Shown here in pieces: positions 12,340-22,665 of a stretch of 64,000 nt of DNA; position 1 is the stretch's first letter, and every line of letters begins with the position of its first letter. The stretch is from Pollenia angustigena. Lineage: Eukaryota; Arthropoda; Insecta; Diptera; Polleniidae. The position numbers and the translations under genes were made by a program. The notes below the pieces were generated by a model. It was not told the DNA's origin, made no database searches, and saw only the letters and a program-made list of their open reading frames with translations. The stretch covers positions 16,826,945 to 16,890,944 of the forward strand of contig OV884059.1 of the NCBI GenBank assembly GCA_930367215.1, given 5' to 3'.

Positions 12340-13134
12340 TTAATGCTATGAATTGATTTGAAAAGGCCTTATTTTTCATTCTAATTAAAAAGTATTTTGA
12401 TTTCCTTAAAATGACAAATTTAGCAAATAAAAATTTAACACATATTACATAACATGTATGTATATATCGAATTATTTCAAGAGAACTCCGTATCGCATTC
12501 TTACAACGCTATGTACGTTGCAAAAAGTAAATTTTAATTTGGTAATTTCTGAAAAATAATAAGAAGAAGGAAAGCGTAGTGTTGATAGCTGCTCCCATAT
12601 TAAGTTAACATAAATGTTGGACAGAGTAGAACTTCTCCAAAGAAAGATATTATTACAATTTAATAATTCTAAAGGATTAACACAAAATAAAGCTAAACAG
12701 TCTATTTCCCTACTTTATAAAAAATAAATAAAAAAGGCAATTATTCCAAAAATTAAGAATAACTGTCTTTTTGAGGATATTGATGAAGGGCCACTTGGAA
12801 GAATGCAATCCTAATAAAAAAAACAGATTATTTAAAATAAACTAATAAAAATATTTCTTTTGCATTATAAACTTTTTATATTATAATGTAGAATTTTTAT
12901 GGTCCCATACAGATTCATTATAAGGAAGTTCGACTTTATTTAAATTTATTAAAAAGGAAATACATACATAGATATTATAACTCATAAGGTATATAATATA
13001 CCTTATAAGAATGTATATGATAGTATACTATCATAATAATGATGACAGTCTGTGGTAAACAAAAATCTGAGGACCTTAGAAATTCTTAGCGTTTGGAAGT
13101 ACAATGGGGTAGGCTGCAAAATAACAATTTGCCA

Positions 13135-13919
13135 CCTTAGGACAACAAGGTTCTATATGGGTAAATCCAAAGTGTTGAACGTGACAGTCGTACGCATCAA
13201 AAATGGAATAACATTTTAAACAACAAATATTTTTACGTTCGCTTAAACCTTAAATTATAGCACTAAGAAATCACTGTTATCCATACTAAAGATTATGGAG
13301 GGCGCGATTCTAGGTCAAAGATAATGGCAAAAGAAGTAGCGGTTCGAACGTGAAAAAAATAGAAGTAGTTTTGTGGCCATGTATAAAAAGGCGTAATTCA
13401 GCGAAACCTGACACAATTTTTTAGTCAAACTACTTTCATTCCAAAATCTTCTGTATTTTCTTTTTTTCAAGCCAAAATCTGGGTCGATACGTGACATTTC
13501 GAACGTGAAATTGTTTCAATAATAATTTAACTGAATAATGATTTAAATAAAATAATAATTTACCGTTAATCCGAATCACATATTGCTCTTTGAACTCTGT
13601 CTTCCTTCTTCCGTTTTGGAATAATTTTTATCAAATATCACCTCTTTTCAAAAAGATAATATTAAAGAAAACATACAATAAAACATTTTTACAAATAAGA
13701 AATTGCGTTTGCATAACTTTGCAGTCTGATTGTTCATCTTAGTGAACAAAGTTTTGAGTAAATTTATAAAATTAGTAAAATCTAAACATTTCTCTATAAC
13801 AATATCGTTAAATAATCAGCTTTTAATAACTTTAAAATTTTGGGTCACGGTGGACCTTTTGACGGATATGCCCATATGCACCTAAACAGCATGTAAAATA
13901 GAACCTTGTTGTCCTTAGG
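13135..13919. mobile_element. TIR element with CCTTAGGACAACAAGG ends
   Basis: CCTTAGGACAACAAGGTTCT near 13,135 is repeated inverted at 13,900-13,919. The interior has no convincing coding region. Exact termini and target duplication are not resolved. Confidence 0.55.
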
Positions 13920-14559
13920 TCGCGAAATACACTGGATACAACTTTATTCTTAATTATTTAGATGCGAGAAGTCAAGGCTTTGGTCTTTAATGACACTCTG
14001 TGTAAATTAGAAATACAGCTGGAATGCGACTGGAAAACTTTATATCGGCAAAAAGGCCTTCCATAAGGCCTCTTTACTACTTCATTTTCCCGCTGTTAAT
14101 GGTCGGGCAAATCGCGTTTTTTTTCATTATGAGGAATATGAATGTGAATTTTTTTTAAATTTTTCATATCTGACAAATTCACATATGAATTTTTTTGTTT
14201 GCTTATTTTTCATGAATGAGAAAATTCAAAAAATTTTTTTTCCTCACCCTCATGAATGTGAAAAAGCAGTAAAATTTTAAATTTTACACGCTCGCTCATG
14301 ACTGAAAAATGAGTGAACGTTTCGGTACTCTGGCCATAAGTATGACATTGAACTTAAAATTAAATTTATTTTTTTTTTGTTTACGATAAGTATTTTTTTT
14401 AGAATTTAATTTTTCAAGCCAATGAACTAAAATTATAATTGGTTTTTGTGTTTGGTCAGCATAAATGAGCATTGAGCTTTTTGTTGTGAACTGTTGGCAT
14501 GGGAATGGTGTAATATACATTTTGTATTGAATATTTTTGCAATAATTGTTTTCACGCGC

Positions 14560-14854
14560 CAACAAATTCTAGTAAACAAAAGAAGAATTTGTCAAAATTG
14601 CAAATTCACGCGGGAACAGCAAATTTACTATTGATTTGTTGTTGTGCCACATTAATGCTGACGATGGAATAATTAGTATATAAGTTGGAAATTTGAATGA
14701 ATAAAATCAGAATTTATTGAACAGCTAAAAGCACAAGCTTCTTTAAATCTCTCATTAAAATCCACACTGTTGGGTGCTGTAGAAAAACGGCTGCAGAGCT
14801 TAGCAAATACTGAAAACTATTTTTTTCCCTTTATTTCAAAATAATAATACAACA
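14560..14854 (+). mobile_element. Probable 5' LTR remnant of a gypsy-type retrotransposon
   Basis: A TATATAAG box (14,677-14,684) precedes a stretch ending ...AATACAACA, directly followed by TGGCGATCCTGC (14,855-14,866), which has the form of a tRNA primer-binding site. About 100 bp further on short open frames begin, and a gag ORF follows at 17,627 after a foreign insertion. The left edge is not defined and no second LTR is in the window, so this is an inference from arrangement. Confidence 0.4.
14677..14684 (+). promoter_or_regulatory. TATA box in the putative LTR
   Basis: TATATAAG about 175 bp upstream of the putative primer-binding site, in the right place for a U3 promoter. Confidence 0.4.
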
Positions 14855-15023
14855 TGGCGATCCTGCTAATCTTAAAGAATACTGTAAATATAAACAGAAT
14901 AAAAAGCTTTTGTTTATAAGATCCTGCGTATTCAAAATATATCCTTGTTCTCCTAAAATTTTTTTTTTCTCCCCCTTGCTGGAGAAATCTACAAAATTCA
15001 AATATTCAAACAGTAAAAGCTAA

Positions 15024-15155
15024 ATGACTCAACAAGAAGTAAACGAAATTTTTAAGAAGTGGCAAAAATTTATGCACGAAGAGTACGTTCCAGAAGGAGC
15101 ACCCGTTGAAGAACCACCAACCTACACACCCACACCAAAGTCTGCTGGCCCTTAA
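15024..15155 (+). CDS. Small 43-aa ORF in the retrotransposon leader
   Basis: ATG to TAA, 43 codons, beginning MTQQEVNEIF and ending in a Pro/Thr-rich tail with an acidic middle. A Lys-rich reading continues after the stop, with further stops, to about 15,350. It sits between the putative primer-binding site and gag; its codon-like composition suggests real or decayed coding sequence. Function unknown; no match recognised. Confidence 0.3.
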   Translation: MTQQEVNEIFKKWQKFMHEEYVPEGAPVEEPPTYTPTPKSAGP

Positions 15156-15344
15156 CCAATAATTATAGAGCAGTATCAGTCTAGACAACAACACAAATTG
15201 CAAACCTTCAAAAACCAAACATCTAGCAAAAAAAAAAGAAAGGAGGAAAGAAGCTAAAATTTCAAAAAGCCTGTGAGGGAAGACAAAGGCAACGATTGGT
15301 ACAGCAACTAATAGAACTCAGAAAGGAACTCGAAATTTGTTTTT

Positions 15345-15410
15345 GTTTTAAATGTAAGTTGAACGGACGAGTAAGGCGCTCGTGTTCTATAAACTACACA
15401 TTAGTAATTT
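15345..15410 (+). repeat. Short repeat shared with 24,295-24,350
   Basis: TTGAACGGACGAGTAAGGCG followed by GTGTTCTATAAACYACACAT occurs here and at about 24,300. It may be a leader or LTR-edge fragment of the same retrotransposon family. Confidence 0.6.
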
Positions 15411-15717
15411 TCGTAATAGTAGTCATATTCAAGTTTCTACAACACTATATAAAAACAAGTAAGAGTGCTATATTCGGCTGTGCCGAATCTTATATACCCT
15501 TCACCATTTTGCGAGCAGAATACAGAGCAACTAGACAAAAACTAAATAAAACTGGTAAATATTTTTTTTTAAATAAGAGACAACGGGTTTTGAACTTCGC
15601 TTTTCATAAGGGCCCAGAATATATATACTTTATAGGGTGTAGGATCAATATTGTAGAAATTACAGTTTCTACACAGTTTCGGTGAAGGGTATAAAAAGAG
15701 TAATTTTCGGGAATTCA

Positions 15718-15950
15718 GGGGTCTAATCACCGCATTCGATACTATCGTATCGAATAAACTATTGAATTTTTTTGCATACGATAGACACTGGCGTATCGAA
15801 TGAAAACTCGATAAATGTAATGTCGAGTTACTCGATGGCGAATGCTATTATTTCAAATTCAATACATTTCATTCGATATCGAGTTTCAAGATACCAAAAT
15901 AAATAATTTCGATCAATTTTGCTCGATATCGTATGCGGTGATTAGACCCC
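15718..15950. mobile_element. 233-bp MITE with GGGGTCTAATCACCGCAT ends, copy 2
   Basis: Same length and terminal sequence as 8813-9045, and at the same position within the dispersed repeat. Confidence 0.8.
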
Positions 15951-16335
15951 AGTATTGCGGTTATAACTCATACAAATTTCCGACATTTTGGTATATAAGT
16001 CATATATATAGGACAAATATGTTCTACTAGAAATTTCCGATATTTTGGTATATAAGTCATATCCTTAGGACGTATAGCAGCCCTAAAATTTAGATTTTTA
16101 TAAAAATTTTGATGTTTTTTAGCCCATTTTTTGAGTATTTTGCTCATAAATTACCCATTGTCTAACCGATTTGATAGTTTTATATACCGACGTGTTGAAG
16201 AAGAAATTTACCATTTACTTTAGTTATAAAGCTTGGACTCGGGTGATCTATGGTTCCCGAAAGTGGGTATTTTGGTCATAACTTTTTTGTATCTGAACCG
16301 ATTTTCCCGAGTTTTTTATAAAATACTTTGAGCGT

Positions 16336-17070
16336 CAAAATAAAGTGTACAGATTGTTTTCCAATATAATAAGAGTTATGTTAGTTATAAAAAGTTAAAT
16401 GTCTACTTGCCAAATTTGATCAGACTTCAAGCTTGCTGTCATCTGTGAAAAATTCGTTGCTCCAAAAAGTGACAAAAGCAAGTTGGACGAAAAAAAAAAC
16501 GTGATAAAAGGTAGAAATAAGAAATTCAACGGAAAAAATATAGTCTCTAAAGTGAAGCGTGATAGGGTAAGCTTTTGTAAAACGTCCTAAAACGGATTGA
16601 TCAGCTTAATAGTAACTCGATATCAACTCAAGTAAACATCTGGAAACATTTGGACAGACAAATTAAAAGAAAACATTAGCAGCAAGCACTCTCTGAATAA
16701 AATTCTGCAGGAAGAGTAGCCAAAATTGTCTACTGAGCTAACTTTAAAATGGGTGGAATTGATGCGAAAGAGACTAGAAGCCGTCCTTAAAGCAAAAAGA
16801 AATCAATCAAAGTATTAGCCATTCCACTTTTCTTAGTATTTTAAAACTGTACACTTTTTTTTGACGCGTTAAAAACGGAGTAAATTGGTTTTTTTATTGT
16901 ACTGTTTTTGTGGTTTTTGAAGTATTTCAAATTTTTAATTTTTAATTGTAATAACATTGTCCAAAGTTTTGTAAGTGATAATAAACTTCTAAAAATTTGA
17001 ATTCTTTTTTGCTAAAATAACACTTTTTATATTGGAAAACCAGTTGTACACTTTATTTTGACGCTGACAG
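16336..17070. mobile_element. Nested TIR element, probably mariner/Tc1 remnant
   Basis: Inverted ends of 20 bp or more (GCGTCAAAATAAAGTGTACA) enclose about 735 bp. The interior at 16,440-16,820 has decayed coding character (Lys-rich, with many stops), as in a degraded Tc1/mariner transposase, but no catalytic motif is readable. Confidence 0.5.
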
Positions 17071-17626
17071 TATGTTCTACTAAAAATATAAGTCATATCC
17101 ATAGGACATATGGCAGCCGTAAAATTTAGGTTTTTATACAATTTTTAATTTTTTTTTCGTACGGGCGGTACCACGCCCACTTCTCTAATTCCGCCCACAT
17201 TTTGTAGGATGGTGTGTGTTGGCAACCTAAATGTGTGTACCTAATTTGGAAACTTTGGCTTATGCCGTTCCCCAGATATACAGCAAAAAGTAATAAAAAT
17301 ACATATCTCAGCCATTTGTGGACCGATCTGGCTGAATTTCAATAGCAAAATTATAATAAGAATACCTGACATAAAGATACCCCAACCAAATCCCCATCAT
17401 ATCTGGGGGCTTCGGAAAACCCATTTCAACAGACAGACGGACAGACGGACAACCGGTTTTGAACTTCGCTTTTCATAAGGACCCAGAAAATATATACTTT
17501 ATAGGGTGAAGGATCAATATTGTAGAAATTACAAACGGAATGACAAAGTTAAATATACCCTTTTACCTTCCGTGAAGGGTATAAAAACAGGTTGTAAGAA
17601 ACTCTGTGCAGAGATAAATGTGATCA

Positions 17627-18726
17627 ATGGAGCAGATATTTGAAGAGTTAGAACGATTAATTGTTAACGCTAGGAAATCAATAACAAAAAAATATGCAAA
17701 AGAAACTACCCAAGAAAAACTAAAGTCAATAGAACAGTTAAGTGAAAAATTCGAAAAACTTGTAGGACACTTAGCAAATCCATTAAGAGACGAAAAAATT
17801 ATTCAATTTAGAGACGTGAGAGAAACAGCAATTCAGCTATTGACAGAACATAAAGAAAAATTGAAAATAGAGGAAAAAGTTGAAAATCTTAAAATCATGT
17901 CGAACTTTGACAGTAAAAATGCTTCGGAAACAATACCAGTCTTCGACGGAAATCCTAAACATGTTGATATTTTCCTTTCAATGATAGAAATGGTTCATTC
18001 TGAGCTAAATGGTCAAGGAAAAAAGGAACCTGATATAATATGTATTGGCAATAAAATTAGTAGACAAAGTCAGGGACATTTTGATTATACAAAATACGCC
18101 TGAAACTTTCCAGGAACTGAAGACAGTTTTGGCAAAGCAATTCAAATCGACAAGAAATTCAAGCAGCATACATTATGAATTAACGAATACAAAAAAAAGG
18201 AAATGTTCTTAATTACAAAGAACGGATTAGCACTTTAATAGCGGACTTGACATTGGTACAAATTTCAGAACTGGAGGACAGTTTAAATCAAGTAGCTCGA
18301 TCTACGATTAAGACTATGAATGAAAAACTAGCTTTAGACATTTTTCAAGAAGGTTTATATAAAGATATAAGAAAAGCTGTAATAGCCGCACAACCCAAGA
18401 CCTTGGCACAAGCCTTTGATATTGCAAGTACACAGGAAAGATCACTACAACTATCAGATACATTTACAACATTACAAATAAATAATAATAGACAAAACTA
18501 TTACAATAACGTTAATAGAAACAATTCAGGTTTTAGAAATAGCAGAAATACAAATTATCCCAATCTACAAATAGATAGAAACTTCAACAATAACAGGAAT
18601 AACAGAAACTATAACAATAATAATGGAAATTATAACAATAGCAACAGAAACTGTAGCAGTAGCAGTAGCAACAGAAATCATAACAGCAATAACAGAAACT
18701 ACAACAATAACAGACACTATAACAGT
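17627..18726 (+). pseudogene. Gypsy-type retrotransposon gag, frameshifted and truncated
   Basis: The first open frame (17,627-18,103, 158 codons) is a Lys/Glu-rich helical N-terminus; an FDGNP motif follows at about residue 107. After at least two frameshifts between 18,100 and 18,240 the reading resumes (18,247 on) with a helical capsid-like segment and an Asn/Arg/Tyr-rich tail, typical of the nucleocapsid side of fly gypsy/mdg1-type Gag proteins. The frame is cut at 18,726 by another repeat; no protease, RT or envelope region follows. It is an old, inactive copy. Assignment to the mdg1/412 group is tentative. Confidence 0.65.
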
Positions 18727-18960
18727 GACGTCCAAAATTTAAATTGTGGTTGTATTGCTTTTTATTAGTATTAGTGAATAAAGAGACAAATATTCTTAAT
18801 AAAAATACAAAAAGTATGTAAGCATCCGCCGCTTGTGCACTCGTCGCTTGGTAATCGACGACTGAATTGTGTACTCTCGTGGACTAAATGAAAGAGCGTA
18901 AGAATGCGTGTGAAGAATGTGTGTGAATAATTTCCACAATTGTGAAAATTATATTAATAA
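18726..18960 (+). mobile_element. Repeat starting CAGTGACGTCC, uninterrupted copy
   Basis: Starts GTGACGTCCAAAATTTAAAT, ends near CCACAATTGTG. An inverted copy at 56,630-57,104 contains a 246-bp MITE that is absent here; the pre-insertion target TTGGTAAT is at 18,848-18,855. This repeat truncates the gag frame. Confidence 0.7.
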
Positions 18961-18971
18961 AAATAACTGTT

Positions 18972-19269
18972 ATAATTTTATTTTAGTGTTCATTAAATTC
19001 TTTAATTTAATTCTTTTACTACAATTATAATTTACTACCATTTCATAAATTTAATTTCTTTCTCACACAATTTGCTTTTATATTTTTCTTTTTTGCTTTT
19101 TTTCTTAATTGACAACCAAATTTGACGTTTTATGTAAGCAATAATTGTAAACGAAAATGGACTAACAATTATTGCAGCATAAATTGTCGGCAAAATTTCT
19201 GTCTACATTAAATAATTTTGACATTTACTGCAATATATCGCAATAATTATCTCTGGTATAGACGGCAGT
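18972..19269 (-). repeat. Dispersed repeat, partial inverted copy 3
   Basis: Inverse of the first 270 bp of the repeats at 6579 and 20,745, ending GGTATAGACGGCAGT. Confidence 0.65.
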
Positions 19270-19320
19270 AATGCCCTGTAAAACAGTTGATTTCTGTTTA
19301 CATGGCATTTAATTTGTAAG

Positions 19321-20061
19321 TACTGGCAAGACAGTAGCAATACATGCAAACTTTTTTACTAATACATCCACACTTTTTCAACTGTCTTGTCTACTATCTA
19401 TCAAATTTTGCAGACAGTAAAATTGGATAGTGATTTGACTACCAGTGATAGTGATTTGCTACCAGTAATCTGAATTTTTGTTAGCAAAAGGAAAGAAAAT
19501 CAAAATGTAAAAAAAAATTATACATATTTTGCTTTGTTTTTTTATATTTTAGTTAAGTGTTATGTTTGGTAACACAATATACATAGTTATTTTAAGCTGT
19601 TTTTAATTTTGTTTAGTTCATGTAAAATACGTTTAGCTGGACTTGAACTGCAACATTCACGTTTGACATATTTTTAAAAGTGAACTGTCTTAACTACTGT
19701 CTTGACACTGACGTCACGAAGTAGTGTTTTTGGAAACTAAAGGCTCAACCATAATATGCATAGTCTTTCTTAACCTACTGTCAAAAATTAACAAAAAGTC
19801 TCTCAAATGTATTAAAGAAAACAAAATAAAAAAACATTTGATTCCGTACGGAATGTGCGATTAGATTCGCACCTTGCTTAAGGAAATGACAGTTTCATTA
19901 AGCTAAGCAAAAAGTTTCCTTAAGTTCAAAATGGTTTGCTTCATATATGTAATTTACATGTATTCGCTCATTCGCTTAAGCCAACTTAATCACATTGTTG
20001 TTGGGCCTTAATATGTATTTTCTAACTGTCTTGCCAGTACTGTCAAATGTAAACGTACTGT
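19321..20061. mobile_element. Element with TACTGGCAAGACAGT ends, copy 1
   Basis: TACTGGCAAGACAGT at the left and ACTGTCTTGCCAGTACTGTC at the right are inverse. An inverted copy occupies 63,360 to the end of the window. Internal motifs of ACTGTCTTG type repeat in both orientations. It carries a Harbinger MITE at 19,741-20,008. Confidence 0.65.
19741..20008. mobile_element. PIF/Harbinger-type MITE, TSD TAA, with empty-site evidence
   Basis: 268 bp, inverted ends AGGCTCAACCATAATATG and its near-inverse, flanked by TAA (19,738-19,740 and 20,009-20,011). The other copy of the host element (63,400-63,660) lacks it. Confidence 0.85.
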
Positions 20062-20600
20062 TATATATAGGGCTACCAGACGGCGTTAGGAAAAAATCGA
20101 CTATAATCAGGAAATTAAAAATTTTGAATTTTTATAGTTATTATTTTATTTTATTTTGTTATTTCTTTATTTATTTTTATTTATTTTATCTTATTTATTC
20201 ATGGTAATACAAATAGCCATTTGGCCAATAAAATATATAACAAGTAATTTCATAACTATGACGTAAGAAATAATTCAATATACATATAAAAATAAGTACA
20301 ACTATGAGATTTCATTATCTAAAACAAACATATGTATACCAACATCATGACAACCCAACCGACTCCCATACATTATAGCGAGTAAAGGATAAAACAAGAG
20401 AAGTGAAGCCCCAAAAATTATCAGTGATTACAAAATTGAGCTATGTGAATTAAGAAACACACAAAGGTCACGCTTAAAGACTGCAAAAGACATGGCGAAA
20501 GAAATTAGATTTCTAGGCAAAATATTCCATAACCTTTATATTAAAAAACATAACAAAGCATTACAGTGTTAATGGTAGGTTATCAGTGAGATAAAAATTA
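20062..20600. other. AT-rich stretch without gene
   Basis: No supported coding sequence, repeat partner or structure; includes a TTTATT/TTATTT-rich tract at 20,140-20,200. Confidence 0.4.
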
Positions 20601-20742
20601 GTGCCGGTTCACACACGTCAAGTTTGACTCGTCAAGTTTTGAGTATTTAGGAGAGAGGGGAAAATAGAATGCCATTTCTTTGCGCTTCTCTTCTAAAAGC
20701 TCAAGACTTGACGAGTTAAACTTGACGTGGGTGAACCGGCAC
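20601..20742. mobile_element. PIF/Harbinger-type MITE, TSD TTA
   Basis: 142 bp, inverted ends GTGCCGGTTCAC continuing into ACGTCAAG, flanked by TTA (20,598-20,600 and 20,743-20,745). Confidence 0.9.
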
Positions 20743-21125
20743 TTACTGCCCGTCTATACCAGAGATAACTATTGCAGTAAATGTCAAAATTATGTCTACA
20801 TTAAAGACAGCCATTTTTTTTTTACATGTTTATTGCCGGCAATTTATGTTGCAATAATTGTTAATGCATTTTCGTTTACTATTATTGCTAATATAAAATG
20901 TCAAATTTGGTTGTCAATTGAAAAAGAAGCAAAAAAGAAAAAAAAATAGAAGCAAATTGTGGGAGAAAGAAATAAAATTTGAGAAATGGTAGCAAATTAT
21001 AATTGAAGTGAAAGAAATTAATTAAAGAATTGATTAAACACTAAAATAAAATTGCAAACATTATTTTTATTAATATAATTTTTTTCTTATTCGATCTTTA
21101 TTATTAAGTTTGAGTTCTTTTTTAT

Positions 21126-21252
21126 CATCCCAATTATGAATACAAATTCCCAGGGAGTTTTTTCCCTTTTCCCATTTTTACAGTTGAATTTATATAGGAA
21201 ACATGGGAGAAGGGAGAAAACTCCCGGGGAATTTTTATTCATAATTGGGCTG
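21126..21252. mobile_element. MITE with CAKCCCAATTATGAATA ends, TSD TAT
   Basis: 127 bp with 17-bp inverted ends and TAT on both sides. The uninterrupted site is in copy 1 near 7597-7612 (GAGTTCTTTTTTATATAAAA). Confidence 0.8.
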
Positions 21253-21372
21253 TATATAATAATATTAATTTTACTTTAACAAAAAAAAATTTAATAAAAT
21301 TAATATTTTTATATAAAAAACGACCTTAAGCATAAACAAATTAATATACATTTAAATAATAAAGTCGAATAA

Positions 21373-21488
21373 CGGCCATTTTCACCAAGTTCAGTTAAAA
21401 CTAACTTTCCATTAAAGTTCCGGTTACCAATATGTTTTGACAGCTATAACCGATAGTTAATTATAACCGAACTGGGTGAAAAGGACCG
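21373..21488. mobile_element. PIF/Harbinger-type MITE, TSD TAA
   Basis: 116 bp, ends CGGCCATTTTCACC / GGTGAAAAGGACCG, flanked by TAA on each side. The matching empty site is at about 7718-7730. Confidence 0.85.
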
Positions 21489-22069
21489 TAAGAAAAAATT
21501 TATATTGATAAAAATAGTTTTTGCAAGATGGCGTCAGTTTTTACACTGCATTTTCTTCCTTGATTATTTTCAAATTATGAGTTAACATAAATACGTTTTC
21601 CCATGCCTTTAACATAAGCTAAGCAATAAGAAATATTGCTCTTTTATTTTGCCGACGTTATTGCCAACTTGCTGAGATATTTATCTTTAATGTAGACTTA
21701 GGGTTATGTAAGAGGATTCGGTGTTTTAAAATTGATCTTACTTGAGGGTTACACGATCAAGTTTTGGCTATCAAGTTTTAATACACTCACACTTTTTTAC
21801 CAATACACTCATACTTTTAAAAATTGATATGAACTTGCCTCTAAAATTCTCTTGCCAGTGAGTGTATCAATTTTCGTTCAAGAAAACATCTTATTACAAA
21901 TCTTTTGAAGTTGTTTTTGTTTTTTTTCACAAATATTTTGCCGGCAAAAGCTGAAGTTCTTTTTTTTTACAAATTGTTGCGGGAATTTTAAAATTTCAAC
22001 TAAAAACCTAAAAAAATAGTGAAATATGTTTATTAATAAAATTTATTTATAAAATTAATAAGCAAAATG

Positions 22070-22258
22070 ATGTTCTGCGATTCATAGAGCTGTACAGAAG
22101 CCATGAAATTTTATGAATCTTTCATCATATAGGCGAAATGATTTGAAAATAAAAGCCTACGAGTCTATAGCTTCTGAAACAAAAATGCCAGTGGAAGAAG
22201 TAAAGAAAAAAATAAAGTCCCTTCGAACACAGTGCAGAAAAATCAAAAGTGGAAAATA
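22070..22258 (+). pseudogene. MADF-like DNA-binding domain fragment, frameshifted
   Basis: After an AG acceptor, the reading FIELYRSHEIL then, with a one-base deletion at about 22,115, a YRRND segment, KAYESIA and VKKKIKSLRTQCRK fit the MADF domain (Trp/Leu core, YRND-like middle, helical end with a basic patch), followed by TAG. MADF proteins are DNA-binding partners of Harbinger and other transposases, so this is probably the leftover accessory gene of the surrounding TIR element. Confidence 0.6.
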
Positions 22259-22363
22259 GCAAAACATTTTGAGTTGTTTTCTCGGCGACGACATCTTTCA
22301 ACTTGCGTGCAGCCTACGTCACAGCTGTCAACTTTTGCATATTTTGACAATCAGTATATGTTT

Positions 22364-22505
22364 CATAGCGTCTTCACCTGACAATTTTTTGTCATACCAA
22401 ACGTCAAACTTCATATTAAAAAAACGCTGACAAAAATTTTCGAGTTTTTTTTATATAGACTTTGACGTTTGGTAAGACAAAAAGTTGTCAGGTGAAGACG
22501 CTATG
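22364..22505. mobile_element. MITE with CATAGCGTCTTCACCTGACA ends
   Basis: 142 bp, nearly perfectly palindromic for more than 40 bp from each end (CATAGCGTCTTCACCTGACA and its inverse). The target duplication is not clear. Confidence 0.85.
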
Positions 22506-22665
22506 TAAAAGACTATCAAGAAAATCTTGATCGTGTGGCTGCACTGTTAAAAAAATCGACAAACTAAAAAATCTTAAAAACTTCGGCAATCTGGCAAAGG
22601 TATTTTATTGTTTACATATTTTATGAAAACAAACTAAAAAATTTGCAAGAGAAAAAGTTAAAAAT

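Larger units (their letters stand above)
11449..14332. mobile_element. hAT-like element with 8-bp TSD GCCATAAG
   Basis: An 8-bp direct repeat GCCATAAG (11,441-11,448 and 14,333-14,340) brackets a 2,884-bp interval starting CAGAGTTC and ending GTACTCTG, which are imperfect inverted ends. Both ends contain subterminal repeats of CATGAATGTG/TTCATTCAC type, a usual hAT feature. No intact transposase is seen. Two younger elements (12,214-12,339 and 13,135-13,919) lie inside. Confidence 0.75.
15453..17588 (+). repeat. Long dispersed repeat, copy 2 (inside the retrotransposon leader)
   Basis: Same family as 8551-10156: starts AACAAGTAAGAGTGCTATAT and ends GTGAAGGGTATAAAA. It includes a unique internal segment (about 16,330-17,070) bounded by inverted motifs GCGTCAAAATAAAGTGTACA and its inverse TGTACACTTTATTTTGACGC, itself probably a nested element. 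The copy separates the retrotransposon leader from its gag. Confidence 0.7.
20745..21550. mobile_element. Dispersed repeat ACTGCCCGTCTATACCAGAG, copy 2
   Basis: Same family and orientation as 6579-7786. Alignment by eye shows two insertions here (21,126-21,252 and 21,373-21,488) that copy 1 lacks. Confidence 0.65.
21741..22541. mobile_element. TIR element with ACACGATCAAG ends, copy 2
   Basis: GGTTACACGATCAAG at the left and CTTGATCGTGTGGCTGC at the right. It holds a MADF-like coding fragment (22,070-22,258) and a 142-bp MITE (22,364-22,505). Same family as 8068-11,361. Confidence 0.6.

Noticed and set aside
15296..15685. 129-codon plus-strand open frame
   Set aside because: Runs from retrotransposon leader into the dispersed repeat; no protein-like pattern across the junction.
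6588..19269. One 12.7-kb composite transposon bounded by the inverted ACTGCCCGTC repeats
   Set aside because: The left copy seems to have its own right part near 7786, and the interval contains many unrelated elements with their own duplications. Separate insertions explain it better.
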